In this document: positions 40,559 to 51,196 of the stretch, in pieces | Layout of the letters: the number at the start of each line of letters is the position of its first letter | Numbering within the stretch: position 1 is the first letter of the stretch | Assembly (NCBI GenBank): GCA_003116975.1 | Contig: BGKB01000098.1 | Location: 1-64,000 of the forward strand | Direction: 5' to 3' | DNA from: Aurantiochytrium sp. KH105 | Taxonomy: Eukaryota > Sar > Bigyra > Thraustochytrida > Thraustochytriidae | Length of the DNA stretch: 64,000 nucleotides | Translations under genes and position numbers: made by a program | The notes under the pieces: generated by a model | Database searches by the model: none | What the model was told of the DNA's origin: nothing | Seen by the model: only the letters and a program-made list of their open reading frames with translations

Positions 40559-42849
40559 CGTCCCGCGTCCGCCGAGCGAGCGAGGCCCAGCCAGAAGAGA
40601 GAAAGGTCCCTTTGCAGGCCCGCTCGCCCCCGCGCGCGCGAGGGAGAGAGCGTCCGAGGACTTGGATACACGCGCGGCGACGCGGAGCCTGGTTTCGCAG
40701 TTTTCGCTTTGCCGTCCTTCACGCGTCTTCACCCTACAGAGAACGCAAGAAAGTTCACCCCACAGACAGAGAAACCCGATTTGCTTTGCGATCGATTTTT
40801 GCGATCGAAGACGGGCGGGTGAAGCCCAGCGACGATCGTGCACAGTTCTGCCTCTGCAAGCAGCAGCAGCAGCCGCTGCAGCGTTCATCGTCGCGCGTGC
40901 GTACGAGCGCGAGTGCTGGGCTCGAGTCAAGTAAGTCAAGTCGCTGTTGCGAGACGCAACGCACGCATTTTGGGCAGTGCTCTTATGGCTGATGTGCGAA
41001 GAGTTGTACTACTAGTCTGGCAAGTTGGGACGAATGAACGAAGATGAGATGATGTAGGGCCTAGAGCGTGGTGGATGGACAAAGAGAAAGCTGGCAGCTC
41101 TGTAAGTCGCAGTCGCTGTTGCTGGCGCGGCATGGCGCCAAAGGGGAGGGCCATTGGCCTGCAGCAGCGAGCAGCTTGTTCTTGTCCTTGTTCTGGCTTC
41201 TTCTCGCGTTCGCCTCTTCTCTCTATCAACACGCGTTCGTTCGTCTGCCAGTGCGTGTAGTATACGGAAAAACGTGCCGGTGAGTCTCTCGTCCCACATC
41301 TTTGACGCGGCAACGCAACTGCAAGCGACGGCGAGCTCGTGCCTTCCTTTCCATCAAAAAAACCGGGAAACCTTCCGCCAGAACGAGCTTTGCCGCGGCC
41401 CTCCATCAACCAACTTCGAGTCATCAAATCGGCACTCTCGAGAGCGCCAAAAACCATGCAACCTACTGCTGCAGTTGGTTGATCATGCCGAACAAGAAAA
41501 TCCCGCAACGCAAAATACAGTCTCCTTCCGTGCACGATAAGCCCATCCATATCGCTGCCGCCACACCCACATGTGAAGAAAAGCAATGAAAAGAGACAAA
41601 GTCACCTGCCACTCATTCTGCGCAACCCATTCCCATCCATCCGCGCAACCCATTCTTCATTCTGCGCAACCCTTTTTCCTCTGCCGGCGGGAATGGTGGG
41701 TGGCGGCGGGGGCCGGGGTTAGGGTACGGGGTGATGCGGCGCGGAGGGCGGGGTAGGAGGGCCCTAGGGCGCAGCTAGGCGGGGTCCCGCGGGGGCGGCG
41801 CCGGAGTATCGCTGGCGGCGCAGAGGCCAAAACCCAATTCTGACGTCCTCGGAGAAGTTGAGCAGCAGCAGCTCGCGCACGCACGCCAAGGAAAGATGGC
41901 CGGCAAGTAAGTTGGGGCGAGGCGAAAGCGCCCGCGGGCGCACGCGATGCGACGCGATGCGACACGACGCGAGGTGAAGCGAGGTAAAGCGAGGCAGCCA
42001 GCACGGCGAAGCGAGGATGGATGGCTTGGCATCTTGAGATGTGGCCCTTCCTTGGCTGGCTGGCTGGCTGGCTGGCGGAAGGGGTGGGGAGAAGAGGTGA
42101 GCTTGCACGCGTATGCGGGTTGAGGGGCGTGTTTTGGTGGAGTACAAGAGCAACGTCGTTTACGGCATTGCTCCTTGTCTGGCGTGCAGTCATGGAGCTG
42201 CGTTTTCTGATAAGTGGAGTGAAGGCAAAGATGATCGATTGGCTGGCTGCTTGCTTGCTTGCCTGTCGATCATTCTTCAACTGCTTCATCGATGATTACG
42301 CGCCCATACGCACAGTGATTGATTTCGCGAAGGATGGGCTGTCCAATCCTCTCGCGACCGAAGACGGAGCATCTTCACTTGCTTTCAGGGCTCGTGAATG
42401 GTGCTCGCGGTAACCTTGCTGATCGTGTCCGTGTCGTTGCGCGACGCTTACGAAAGGCAGGGCTCGGCCGCTCTCCAGTGCAGAACGCGTGAACCTGCTC
42501 TTAATCTTTCTTTGTTTGCTTTTGTCTCAACTTTTTGTTGAGGGTTGAAGCAAAAAAGAGGAGCAAGAGTTAGTGTCACACCTCGGCCTGGGTCTGTTGT
42601 CCCTTTGCGGTTGTTTTCGCCCTGGCGATACATCGCGTCATCGTTAGCCCCTCCTTTGAGGGACTGACTGGGATTAAATACCAACCTTGCGGGAGTCAAA
42701 CTCAATATTCTGAGCCACATACCATTCACACATGCGCACACTTGCGCGCCCACAATACCTGCGACGCCGATCCCTCTTCTCCTTCTTCTTCCTCGTGTTG
42801 ATATCTCTATTTGTTGATTTTTTGGCACCGGACGAACGAACGACTGACC
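40559..42849. other. Gene-poor divergent region upstream of RPL7
   Basis: About 2.3 kb between the bestrophin-like gene (-) and RPL7 (+). Features: CAG/CTG run near 40861-40877, three TGCGCAACCC boxes (41617, 41644 variant, 41661), GCGAT repeats near 41945-41960, GGCT run near 42054-42076, and pyrimidine-rich sequence before the RPL7 ATG. No gene supported. Confidence 0.5.
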
Positions 42850-43575
42850 ATGGAATCCCGCAACAGAGTCCCCGAGTCTGTGCTCAAGCAGCGCGCCTCC
42901 ATCCAGGAGCGCAAGGAGCGTACCGCCGAGGAGCGCAAGGAGCGCACCGCCAAGCGCAAGGAGCTCAAGGAGAAGGCCTTCAAGCGTGCTGAGCAGTACG
43001 TGAAGGAGTACCAGACCGAGCAGAATGAGCTCGTCCGCATGCGCCGCGCCGCCAAGGCCGCTGGCAACATCTACGTGGACCCTGAGCCCAAGGTTGTTGT
43101 CGTGACCCGCGTCCGCGGTATCATGGGCAACTCCCCCAAGGTCCGCAAGATCTTGCAGCTCCTCCGCCTTCGCCAGATCCACAACACCGTCTTTGTCAAG
43201 CTCAACAAGGCCACCGTCAACATGCTCCGCCTTGTCGAGCCCTACATCGCCTACGGTGAGCCCACCCTCAAGACGGTCAAGCAGCTCATCTACAAGCGCG
43301 GCTACGCCAAGGTCAACAAGCAGCGTCTTGCCATCACCGAGAACACCATCATTGAGGAGAACCTCGGCAAGCACGATATTATCTGCGCTGAGGATCTCGT
43401 CCACGAGATCTTCACCTGCGGCCCCCACTTCAAGGAGGCCAGCAACTTCCTCTGGCCCTTCAAGCTCTCCGCCCCCAAGGGCGGCTTCAAGAAGAAGCTC
43501 AACCACTTTAACGAGGGCGGTGATGCTGGCAACCGTGGTGTCCACATCAACGAACTCATCCAGCGCATGATCTAA
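42850..43575 (+). CDS. RPL7: 60S ribosomal protein L7 (uL30)
   Basis: 241 residues, a normal length for eukaryotic L7. The N-terminal 50 residues form the basic eukaryote-specific helix ([20 protein letters not shown]). The uL30 core follows with [20 protein letters not shown] and [18 protein letters not shown], and the C-terminus has the typical [20 protein letters not shown]. It is a structural subunit of the cytosolic large ribosome. Codon use is strongly biased to C-ending codons (AAC, AAG, ATC), as expected for a very highly expressed gene and more extreme than its neighbours. The ATG at 42850 was chosen over non-ATG in-frame sequence upstream. No intron is needed within the coding region. 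Confidence 0.97.
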   Translation: MESRNRVPESVLKQRASIQERKERTAEERKERTAKRKELKEKAFKRAEQYVKEYQTEQNELVRMRRAAKAAGNIYVDPEPKVVVVTRVRGIMGNSPKVRKILQLLRLRQIHNTVFVKLNKATVNMLRLVEPYIAYGEPTLKTVKQLIYKRGYAKVNKQRLAITENTIIEENLGKHDIICAEDLVHEIFTCGPHFKEASNFLWPFKLSAPKGGFKKKLNHFNEGGDAGNRGVHINELIQRMI

Positions 43576-44021
43576 TCTAGACCTAGGAGCCTATTTTGAC
43601 CTCGTTGTTTTTGTGATTTCTCCCTCTCATTTCGCTCACCTTTTCATTGTCCCCTTCTTGCTCTTTTGGTGAAATAGATTTTTTGCAGTCCAGGTTTTCT
43701 CAGTTCTTCTTCGCCTACTTGATTCTTATTACAATTGTTTAATGTGGCATGTGCGTGTATACTTGTCGTGCATGTGTAGTCTATACTTGTCGTGCATGTG
43801 TAGTCTATACTTGTCGTGCATGTGCGTATACATGCCGTGCACATGTGACGTTATCTCACGACCGCCACGTTGCGTGTAGGTTAGTACGACCAGGCAAATG
43901 AATGACGGCCCAATGAGAGAGAGAAAAAAGGGTTGCGCAAACTTTTGTCTGCCTAGCAAATCCTTCGACCGAAGCGAGCGCGTGAACCAGCGAGCGAGCG
44001 AGCGAGGGAGCAGCCGCTGCC
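43576..44021. other. Intergenic region between RPL7 and PRMT5
   Basis: 446 bases with T-rich sequence after RPL7 and a 24-base minisatellite at 43761-43830. A GAGC run (43988-44008) lies just before the PRMT5 start. No gene seen. Confidence 0.5.
43761..43830. repeat. 24-bp minisatellite, about three copies
   Basis: Tandem copies of ACTTGTCGTGCATGTG followed by TAGTCTAT, the third diverging after CATGTG. The CATGTG/CACATG words make it partly self-complementary. Confidence 0.9.
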
Positions 44022-46247
44022 ATGGCGAGTGAGGAGGAGTACACCCGGGAACCGCTGGTGTGTGGCCTTCAGCTGCGCTTTACGGCGGATATCTGCGCAG
44101 CGTTGCAGCAGGTAAGTCTCAAGCGAGGTCGACCAAGTCTTGGCCATGGCCACCAATTCACCCTGTGCACCGGCAAGGCGGCCACGCTACGCTCAAAGAG
44201 CTCGTGCTAGGCACTGCAATGGCCCTGGGATAAGAAAGGTCGACGAGCATCGTGGTGATGTGCTCAACGGGCGTGACGGTTGAGAACTAACTCGTTCAAA
44301 TGTAAACGCAGTATGTGTACAATGGAGCATTTGCCTACATTATGACCCCTTTGGTTCATCCACGGCTGCGCCGGGACTGCGCACAAGTTTCGGACAAGCG
44401 CGAGACACCTCTTACCCGTAAGTAGAATGCTGCTCAACCTTGTGTGTCGAAGAAATGCTCGACTCGTGAGCCATACTGACAATTGCTTTCTCTTTTCCGG
44501 CATCACTGCAGGCTCGGATCTCATCCTTGAGAGCTCCACGTGGAACAACAACGTCGTTGGCGAGCTTTCCAAATGGATTGATCTGGATGCTGCCAATGCG
44601 CAGCTTCGACATGCTAGCGAAAAGGCACTCAAACAGGAACTCATGTGGGCTTCCCATCTCTCACTCGCTGCTGTCGTCGCACCCTGTCCGAGCAAGTCAT
44701 GCTTGAATTACGCCAACGCAATCCAACGTCTTACTTCGAAGAATCCACGCATCAACCTATGGATCTCTGTGCCGCTCAGCGTGCCTGCAAAAGGTGCGGG
44801 CTCCACAGACGACCACGACGAGGCCGCTAGTCCGTGGCATGCATGGAACAAGTTGCGTGTACTTTGCAACAACACCAACTCGATGGGCGTTCTTTTGGAG
44901 CTTTCAAGCAACCTGCCCTCCCAGGCGGACCAGGATCGCTGGTTTGCTGAACCGGTGAAAGCCGTCCTGATCCCTACATCCATTTTTACGGCCAATGCCA
45001 AGGGCTACCCTGTTCTTTTGGCCGCGCACCAAAAGCTCTTGGTGCGCCTGCACCAGTACGACGTTCAATTTATCCTGTCTGGGCGCCCAAAGCACATGGA
45101 TGGTCTTGCGCCATACTATCTTTACCTCGACCATCTTGCAAAGCGTGCTCCGGCGCCCTCCATGAAGGACGAGTTTGAGTCCCCCTTTTACGACTGCCTT
45201 CAAACGCCGCTACAACCTCTCATGGATCACCTCGAATCGCAAATGTATGAAACGTTTGAAAAGGATCCCATCAAGTACGAACAGTACGAAAAGGCCGTGG
45301 CGCGCGCTCTTGCTGACACTCCGGTCGACAAGGTTTCGGTTGTCATGGTCGTTGGCGCCGGCCGCGGGCCGCTTGTCCGGGCTTCGCTGCGCGCCGCCGC
45401 CTCCGTCCAGCGCGAGATCCGCATGTTTGCAGTCGAGAAGAACCCCAATGCCGTCATCACATTGCGCAACATGAAGGAGATGCTTGCTTGGGGCGACACC
45501 GTAACGATTGTGCACACTGATATGCGATACTGGGAGGCACCCGAGCAGGCCGACATTCTCGTGAGCGAGCTCTTGGGCTCTTGGGGCGACAATGAGCTCT
45601 CGCCTGAGTGCCTCGATGGCGCAGAAAAATTTCTCAAGCCGGACGGAATTTCGATTCCATGCGAGTACACCTCCTTTGTGGCGCCTATTTCTACGCCGAG
45701 GCTTTGGACAGACTGCAGGGCCTTTGGCGACCTCAAGTACATGGAAACCATGTACGTGGTCAAGCTACACAAGTTCAACGAGTTTGACGACCCTCAGCCT
45801 TGCTTTACCTTTGCGCATCCATCGTGGCGCAAGGCTCGGGATGCAAGCACTGGTCGGGAGTACTTTGCATCAGAAAAGACTGTGCTTCCTGCACTTGTCG
45901 ATGGCGAAATCGACAATGCTCGCTTTCGCACGCTCGAGTTCACGGCGCGTCACTCTGGCATGCTTCACGGATTCGTGGGCTACTTTGAGGCCAAGCTCTA
46001 CAAGGACGTGAGCATTTCCATCAATCCGGCCACCTTTAGCGAGGGCATGTTTTCTTGGTTTCCCATTTACATTCCAATTCGCGTACCGCAGCTCGTGCGT
46101 CGTGGAGAGACCATTCGCGCGGCCTTTTGGCGGCATTGCAACACTTCACAGGTTTGGTACGAGTGGGCCCTCGACGCTCCGCATCCGACTCCAGTTCACA
46201 ATGTCAATGGTGAGTCGGCACCCATCAAGCTCACTTCCGAGGACTAG
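44022..46247 (+). CDS. PRMT5: Protein arginine methyltransferase 5, three exons
   Basis: Exons 44022-44111, 44312-44417 and 44512-46247, total 643 residues; introns of 200 and 94 bases, both GTAAGT...CAG, phase 0 and phase 1. The joined sequence gives PLTRSDLIL followed by WNNNVVGELSKWIDLD and EKALKQELMWASHLSL, typical of the PRMT5 TIM-barrel. The catalytic part has motif I VVGAGRGPLVRAS, the SAM-binding EKNPNAV, and the double-Glu loop SELLGSWGDNELSPE. The C-terminal beta-barrel/dimer region includes SGMLHGFVGYFEA and WFPIYIP. PRMT5 makes symmetric dimethylarginine on Sm proteins and histones H2A, H3 and H4, usually with MEP50. The length agrees with the human protein (637). Confidence 0.96.
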
Positions 46248-46983
46248 GCCCTGCAGTCAGGCTCGGCGCCTTTTCTTGCGCTCATTGAAATTGGTACTAA
46301 ATAGCAGAATTTCTACCTGGGTGCGAAACCCCGTCCAAATTCTTTCTTCAGCCAGGCAGGCGCCTGGCGGGTCATACAGGAGAGACTTGTGTCTCTCGTG
46401 AACTTTCCACAGCACCTTTCCTGACCGCCAATGATGTCGCCGTACGAACATGTCGTTTTCACCGTCGAGTCTGAACTGCCTTCTCCTTCGCAGGCACTGC
46501 GGAAAAACTCGCCAGCTTGCTCCGGGTTGCTTTGAGCTACTTGAACATGACTTGCTTTTGGTCTTGCCTTGTTTTTCTTCCGAGCTCCTTAATCTTTAAT
46601 ATGCTTTCCATTGCGTCGACGAGGCTCGCAACTTTCAACAGGAACGCCCGTCTCCATCGCGACATCGCCTCCTCCTTCTCCTCCACCATCGCCATGACGC
46701 GTGGTATGTATATAGAAAAGCTCCTCCGGGGGGCGTCCGCGAGGGCGTCCGCGCCGACTAGCGGAAACCGTAGCAGGCCGTAGACGCGCGACCAAGATCC
46801 TCGGCGCCAGACCCCGAGCGAGGAGCTTCGCGCGGTTCGCGCGAGCGGCGGCGGCGGCGGCAGCGCGGGAGCGGTCGCGCGGCAGCCCGCGGGCGTCCCG
46901 TCCCCCTGTCGCGTGCCGCCCGTCCGCGGGCCCCCGGCCGGGCCGAGGCAGCGGCGGCGACCGCGGCGATCTTGGCGAGCGAG
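46248..46983. other. Intergenic region upstream of the coiled-coil gene
   Basis: 736 bases. A TATA-like TATGTATATAG lies at 46704-46714, about 270 bases before the next ATG. From about 46730 on, the sequence becomes very GC-rich with GGC runs. A minus-strand frame crossing this region into the next gene is a shadow of the plus-strand gene. Confidence 0.45.
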
Positions 46984-47780
46984 ATGAGCAACAACGCAGC
47001 CCACGACCACCACGCCCACGCGGGCGGCGGCGGCGCGGGCGCGGGCGCGGGCGCGGGCGGCGGCGGCGCGGAGGGCTCCGCGGAGTCCAAGACGGAGCTG
47101 CTGCTCCGCGAGCGCGAGATGCTGGAGCGAGAGCTCGCGTACAGCCTCATGATGCACGACCAGTTGACCCGTGCGCAGCAGGCTTCCGACGCGAACCACA
47201 CCTTGCAGGCGCTCTCGCGGCAGCGGCGTGACTTTGGCGGCGACGGCGGCGACCTGGAACACGCCTTCCAGAGAAGAGGCAACGCGCTCAATCGCCACGA
47301 CCAGGTGCACGCGAGCCAACTGCAATTCAATCACTTTGGTGCTGGCGCTGGTAACGGCGCGCGCGGCGACGGCCGCGTCCAGATTGTGCAACTCGATGAC
47401 GAACGCGCTCGCGAAATCGAGCACATGCAGCAGCTTGACACCATCAGCGAGGCAATCCAGGAACTCAATGCTGGTCTTGCTCGCGGGGACAAGGCCCCGG
47501 AAGAAATCCAGCGCGATCTCGACCGTCTCACGGAGCTCAGCGTCAGGCTTGACGAGCTGTCTTCTGCTTTTGCCGGCCCCGACGCAGCGCCGGGGCGGAG
47601 TCCGAGCGCCAATAGCTCCGGAAGCGCTAATGCACCCAATGGAACGGGCGCCAGCGCAGCGAACGGCATGGGCGCCGTCAATGGAATCGGTTCGCCTAAT
47701 GGAATCGGCACCTCGGCAACCGCGAATGGGGGTTCCCCCTATGCCGAGCGCAACGGTCTCTCGAACCGTCACGGAGTCCC

Positions 47781-47813
<33 letters not shown>

Positions 47814-50037
47814 GGCCTCGAATGCACGATCCGAATACAATGTACAGGAGCGCGAACGGGAGCAACCAGACGATCAAGACCATAATCGCGCCATGATGGA
47901 GCTCATGTTCCTCTTGCAGCAGCAACAACGACTTCAGCAGCAAGAGGAACAGCTACAACGCGAACAGGAGGCGCATGCGCATCGCCAGACCCGTCAGGAT
48001 GAGTTTTCTTCCTTGCGCCAACAGCAGCAAGAGCAAGAGCGACGACGACAGAGCGCAGGTGAGATTGACGGGCTGTCGGCGAATGGGGATCTTCTCGACG
48101 TCCAGCTTGTCGTGGATCAGCACAATCGCGGCACGCGGGAAACGCTCCAGCAGCTTAACGAAATCCGGGAAGAGATCGCTTCCTTGCGGGACATGGAGGA
48201 GTCTAGCCCCGAGTCCCGCGCTGCTCAAGCGGCGCGCTTCGCAGAACTCGTTAGCAAGTTGGAGCGCCTCGAGCAGGAAAAGGACAACTTGCACCAGGCA
48301 CTCTCGCAGCACAACGGAAGCAATCGCTCGTACCGCAGCGGAATCGACTCGCCGCCTGCTATGTTTCAATCTTCATACGCGCAGCGTTCGCCTCCTGACG
48401 ACCAGGATAGCCTCGCGCCTGCCACCGACGGCGATCCGGAAGATGTCCAGGATGTGGAGCGCCTGCTCAAGCAGCTCGAGCAGGCGCGAGAGCTTGGCCG
48501 GTTCAAGTCGCTCCAGCTCAAGCGCCAGGAACAAGAAGTTGCGACGTTGCAGCGCAGCATTGAAGGCTTGGAATCGCGCCTCCTTCGCGTTCGTCCCGAG
48601 TTTGGCTCTGGCGGCATGAGCCAAGTCGGCGATGACGAAGATGATGATAATGGTGTCGTTGACGACGATGAAGACGGAAGCGGCGATCGAGTGGGTGATC
48701 TGCGCCATGCGCAGCTCCACGTGGGTAGGGGGAGCCTTTTGCGCGCTGAGATCATTGAAGAGGCCGAGGCCTCGTCGGTGCAGGTGGAAGCCGTGTCGCA
48801 GGGCAGAAATGGGGACGCTGAAGATGACGACGATGACGTCGCAGCCGTGGACGACGACGACGACGACGAGAGCGTGGACGGTAACGAGGAGGCGAACGGA
48901 CGTGGCTCTCGCGCTGATCGACTCTCGCAGAACACCGACGGGCACCGGCTTGGACCTGGCGCCGACCAGGTCGAGGGCGACACTGACGACGAGAACGAAA
49001 GTCGTCCGGACGATGACGGGACACGCTCTGTGCAAACGGACGGCGCGCGTACGCGCGTAACGACTCGTTCCGAGGTCGACCGCGTTAGCACTGCAGCCAT
49101 CAAGGGCGACGATCCTGATGCAGATGAGGAAGATGACGTCTTTCACGCAGGTTCTTCCATCCTTAGCCTGGGTCGCAGCAGCGTGGGAGCTAGGTGCGCG
49201 AGCGCCAGCGCCGGCGCCGGCGGAAACGATGATGACGATGATGCGGATGCGGTCGACGACGACGACGACGGTGCGGCCGATCACCCTGGAAATATCAACG
49301 GGCAGTCTGAATCGGCGCCAGTGAGTGCAGCGGTCGCGGCGGCGAACTCTCGATTCTCAAGGTCCTCTCTTGTGCACAAGGCTGTTGTGGAGAGCGCAAG
49401 TGTGGTCGCTCGCGCCGGTTCCACGGCCGGGGATGTTGATGATGGCGGGGCGAGTACATATTTCGAAGACGATGACGACCCAGAGCACGACGACGACGAC
49501 GATCATGATGACGACGATGACGATGACGACGATGACGACGACGACGATCAGGAAACAACTGCTGCCGTGGACGGCTCGAGGGTATCGCGCGGCACGCTCG
49601 ACAGGGAACGTGCGGACGAGAACGCGAGCGAGCTCTCTGAGGCAATGGACCAAGTGCCACCAAGTCTGCAGTTCAGGTTCCGGCAGCGATCGCGCGGCGG
49701 GGGTCGTAGCAACAAGCGAGTCGGTATTGCTGGTAGTCGAAGCAGGGGTATTGCGTCGCCGGCCAGCAGTGTGGTGACGGCAGCGTCAGTGGATCTTCCT
49801 TCGGACGAGTTTCTGGACGCCTCGGACTACAAGATTCTCATGGAGGACATTTACGAGTTTGTTAGGGACTGCCGCGGACAACGTGGTGGCGTGGACCCGT
49901 CGACTTCAGATCGAGACTTTGGCCGCCGCATGATGAATTTTGTTTCCAAGCTTCTCAACGAGCTCGGCCATGTCGACGTGGCTAACCAAGACCAGCAAAG
50001 ACGAATTCTCCGCACCATTCGGAGCATGAGCGACTGA
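46984..50037 (+). CDS. Large acidic coiled-coil protein, function unknown
   Basis: 1017 residues from ATG 46984 (the longer frame begins at a TTG). The start is Gly/Ala-rich. Predicted coiled coils: about 35-70 (ELLLREREMLERELAY), about 140-200 with regular Leu/Glu heptads, 305-370 (Gln/Glu-rich) and 375-440, then 480-540. A CAG-encoded Gln run lies near 266-277. From about 545 to 875 it is extremely acidic with several long Asp runs encoded by GAC/GAT repeats. A conserved-looking helical C-terminus (about 935-1017, DYKILMEDIYEFVRDCRG, then RRMMNFVSKLLNELGHV) may be the functional end. I do not recognise the family; a centrosomal, scaffold or nuclear role would only be a guess. Confidence 0.7.
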
Positions 50038-50184
50038 TGGTTCGATTCCCTAGCAAGCGTCGAGACGCGCTGCCACGAAAATGATGAAAAATTTCCGATC
50101 GACATGTTTCTTTTTCTCTATTACTTTATATCTTTCCAGTGGCGAACGCGAGGTGTAACTTGAGCTTACCATGGGCCTATTTCA

Positions 50185-50886
50185 TCAGAGCTCTTGTTTG
50201 TCGGTCGCTTGGTCTTCAGTGCCAAAGGTGGTGATGCGCTTGAGAATCTGCAGACGGCGAGCGAGCCAATCTGCTAGGTCGGGCTTCATCTTGGATCCTT
50301 GCATGCCGGTGAGGCGCTCGATTTGCTTTGCTACTTCTTCGGCGGACGTACCGCGCATCTTGGTGGCGTACTTTGCCTCGCGCTCATCGCAGTTCTCGAG
50401 CGTCGTCGGATCGCACCGCATAGCAGGGACCTTGTTGCCATTGATGGAGAGAAGTTCAATGGTGAAGACGAGTGCGGCCCCGGGCGGGATCGAGGGCGGC
50501 GCGCCGCGGTCACCGTACGCAAGGTCGCTCGGAATGTACAGCTCGAGTTTGTCGCCTTCCACCATGAGCTGCATCGCCTCAGTCCATCCACGAATGACCT
50601 GATTCGGGGCAAAGTCGATGGGTTCGTCGCGATCAACGCTCGAGTCAAAGACCTCGCCCGAAATGAGGGTTCCATGGTAGTGGCACGTGCAAGGCGAGTC
50701 GACTGTCGGATGGAACTTGCCTTCACCGCGCTGAAGCACCTTGTACTGCAGGCCGGACTCGAGCGACACCACGTCCGGCTTTGCGGCGTTGGCCTTCAAA
50801 AAGGCAACGCCCTCCGGGTCTGCCTCGCCATGTGCGGCCAGGACTGCCGAGGCAGCCACGGCCGCCGCAAGGAACCAGGCGCGCAT
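50185..50886 (-). CDS. ER-luminal FKBP-type peptidyl-prolyl isomerase
   Basis: 233 residues from ATG 50886 (six codons further upstream is a TTG). It has a signal peptide (MRAWFLAAAVAASAVLAAHG). The FKBP domain spans about 42-135, with VHYHGTL-like CTCHYHGTLISGEVFDSS, the active-site segment VIRGWTEAMQLM, and YGDRGAPPSIPPGAALVFTIELL. After it comes a helical extension with two Cys. The C-terminus is KQEL, a KDEL-type retrieval signal, so the protein should reside in the ER lumen and assist proline-limited folding of secretory proteins, as FKBP13/22-type enzymes do. It lies head-to-head with the tRNase Z gene. Confidence 0.93.
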   Translation of the reverse strand: MRAWFLAAAVAASAVLAAHGEADPEGVAFLKANAAKPDVVSLESGLQYKVLQRGEGKFHPTVDSPCTCHYHGTLISGEVFDSSVDRDEPIDFAPNQVIRGWTEAMQLMVEGDKLELYIPSDLAYGDRGAPPSIPPGAALVFTIELLSINGNKVPAMRCDPTTLENCDEREAKYATKMRGTSAEEVAKQIERLTGMQGSKMKPDLADWLARRLQILKRITTFGTEDQATDKQEL

Positions 50887-51196
50887 CTTGCCGCGCAGAG
50901 ACAAGGAAGGAGCCTCGGGTCAGAAGGCGGGCGGCGGGCGAGGGGCACGCACAAGCTGTCCGGCAGCGACGAGAGATTCAAGGTCTGATGAGAGACCAAA
51001 CGGCACGCGAAAAACTTCAATCTCCCTCGCTCTGGCGGGTACTGATCTCTGGCCAAGTTTGGTCCCACGTGCGCCGCCCCTCCGTTTTCCATTTCTGCGC
51101 ACCACCACCAAAGCAGAGGCAGAGCAGCAGCCTGCTGCTACGAGCCCACGTTGCGAGGCAACGAGGACCTCTTCTGGTTCGGCGGAGCCCGCGAGG
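50887..51196. promoter_or_regulatory. Shared divergent promoter region of FKBP and tRNase Z genes
   Basis: 310 bases between two start codons facing apart. The tRNase Z frame remains open throughout but would overlap the FKBP signal peptide in antisense, so the conserved-looking ATG at 51197 was taken as start. No TATA box is visible. Confidence 0.4.

Noticed and set aside
42448-43545. Minus-strand 365-codon frame over RPL7
   Set aside because: Pure antisense of the highly biased RPL7 coding sequence, as its Leu/Val/Asp composition shows.
46537-47943. Minus-strand 468-codon frame
   Set aside because: It is antisense to the coiled-coil gene; its Leu runs are complements of the CAG repeats, and the plus frame has far better coding character.
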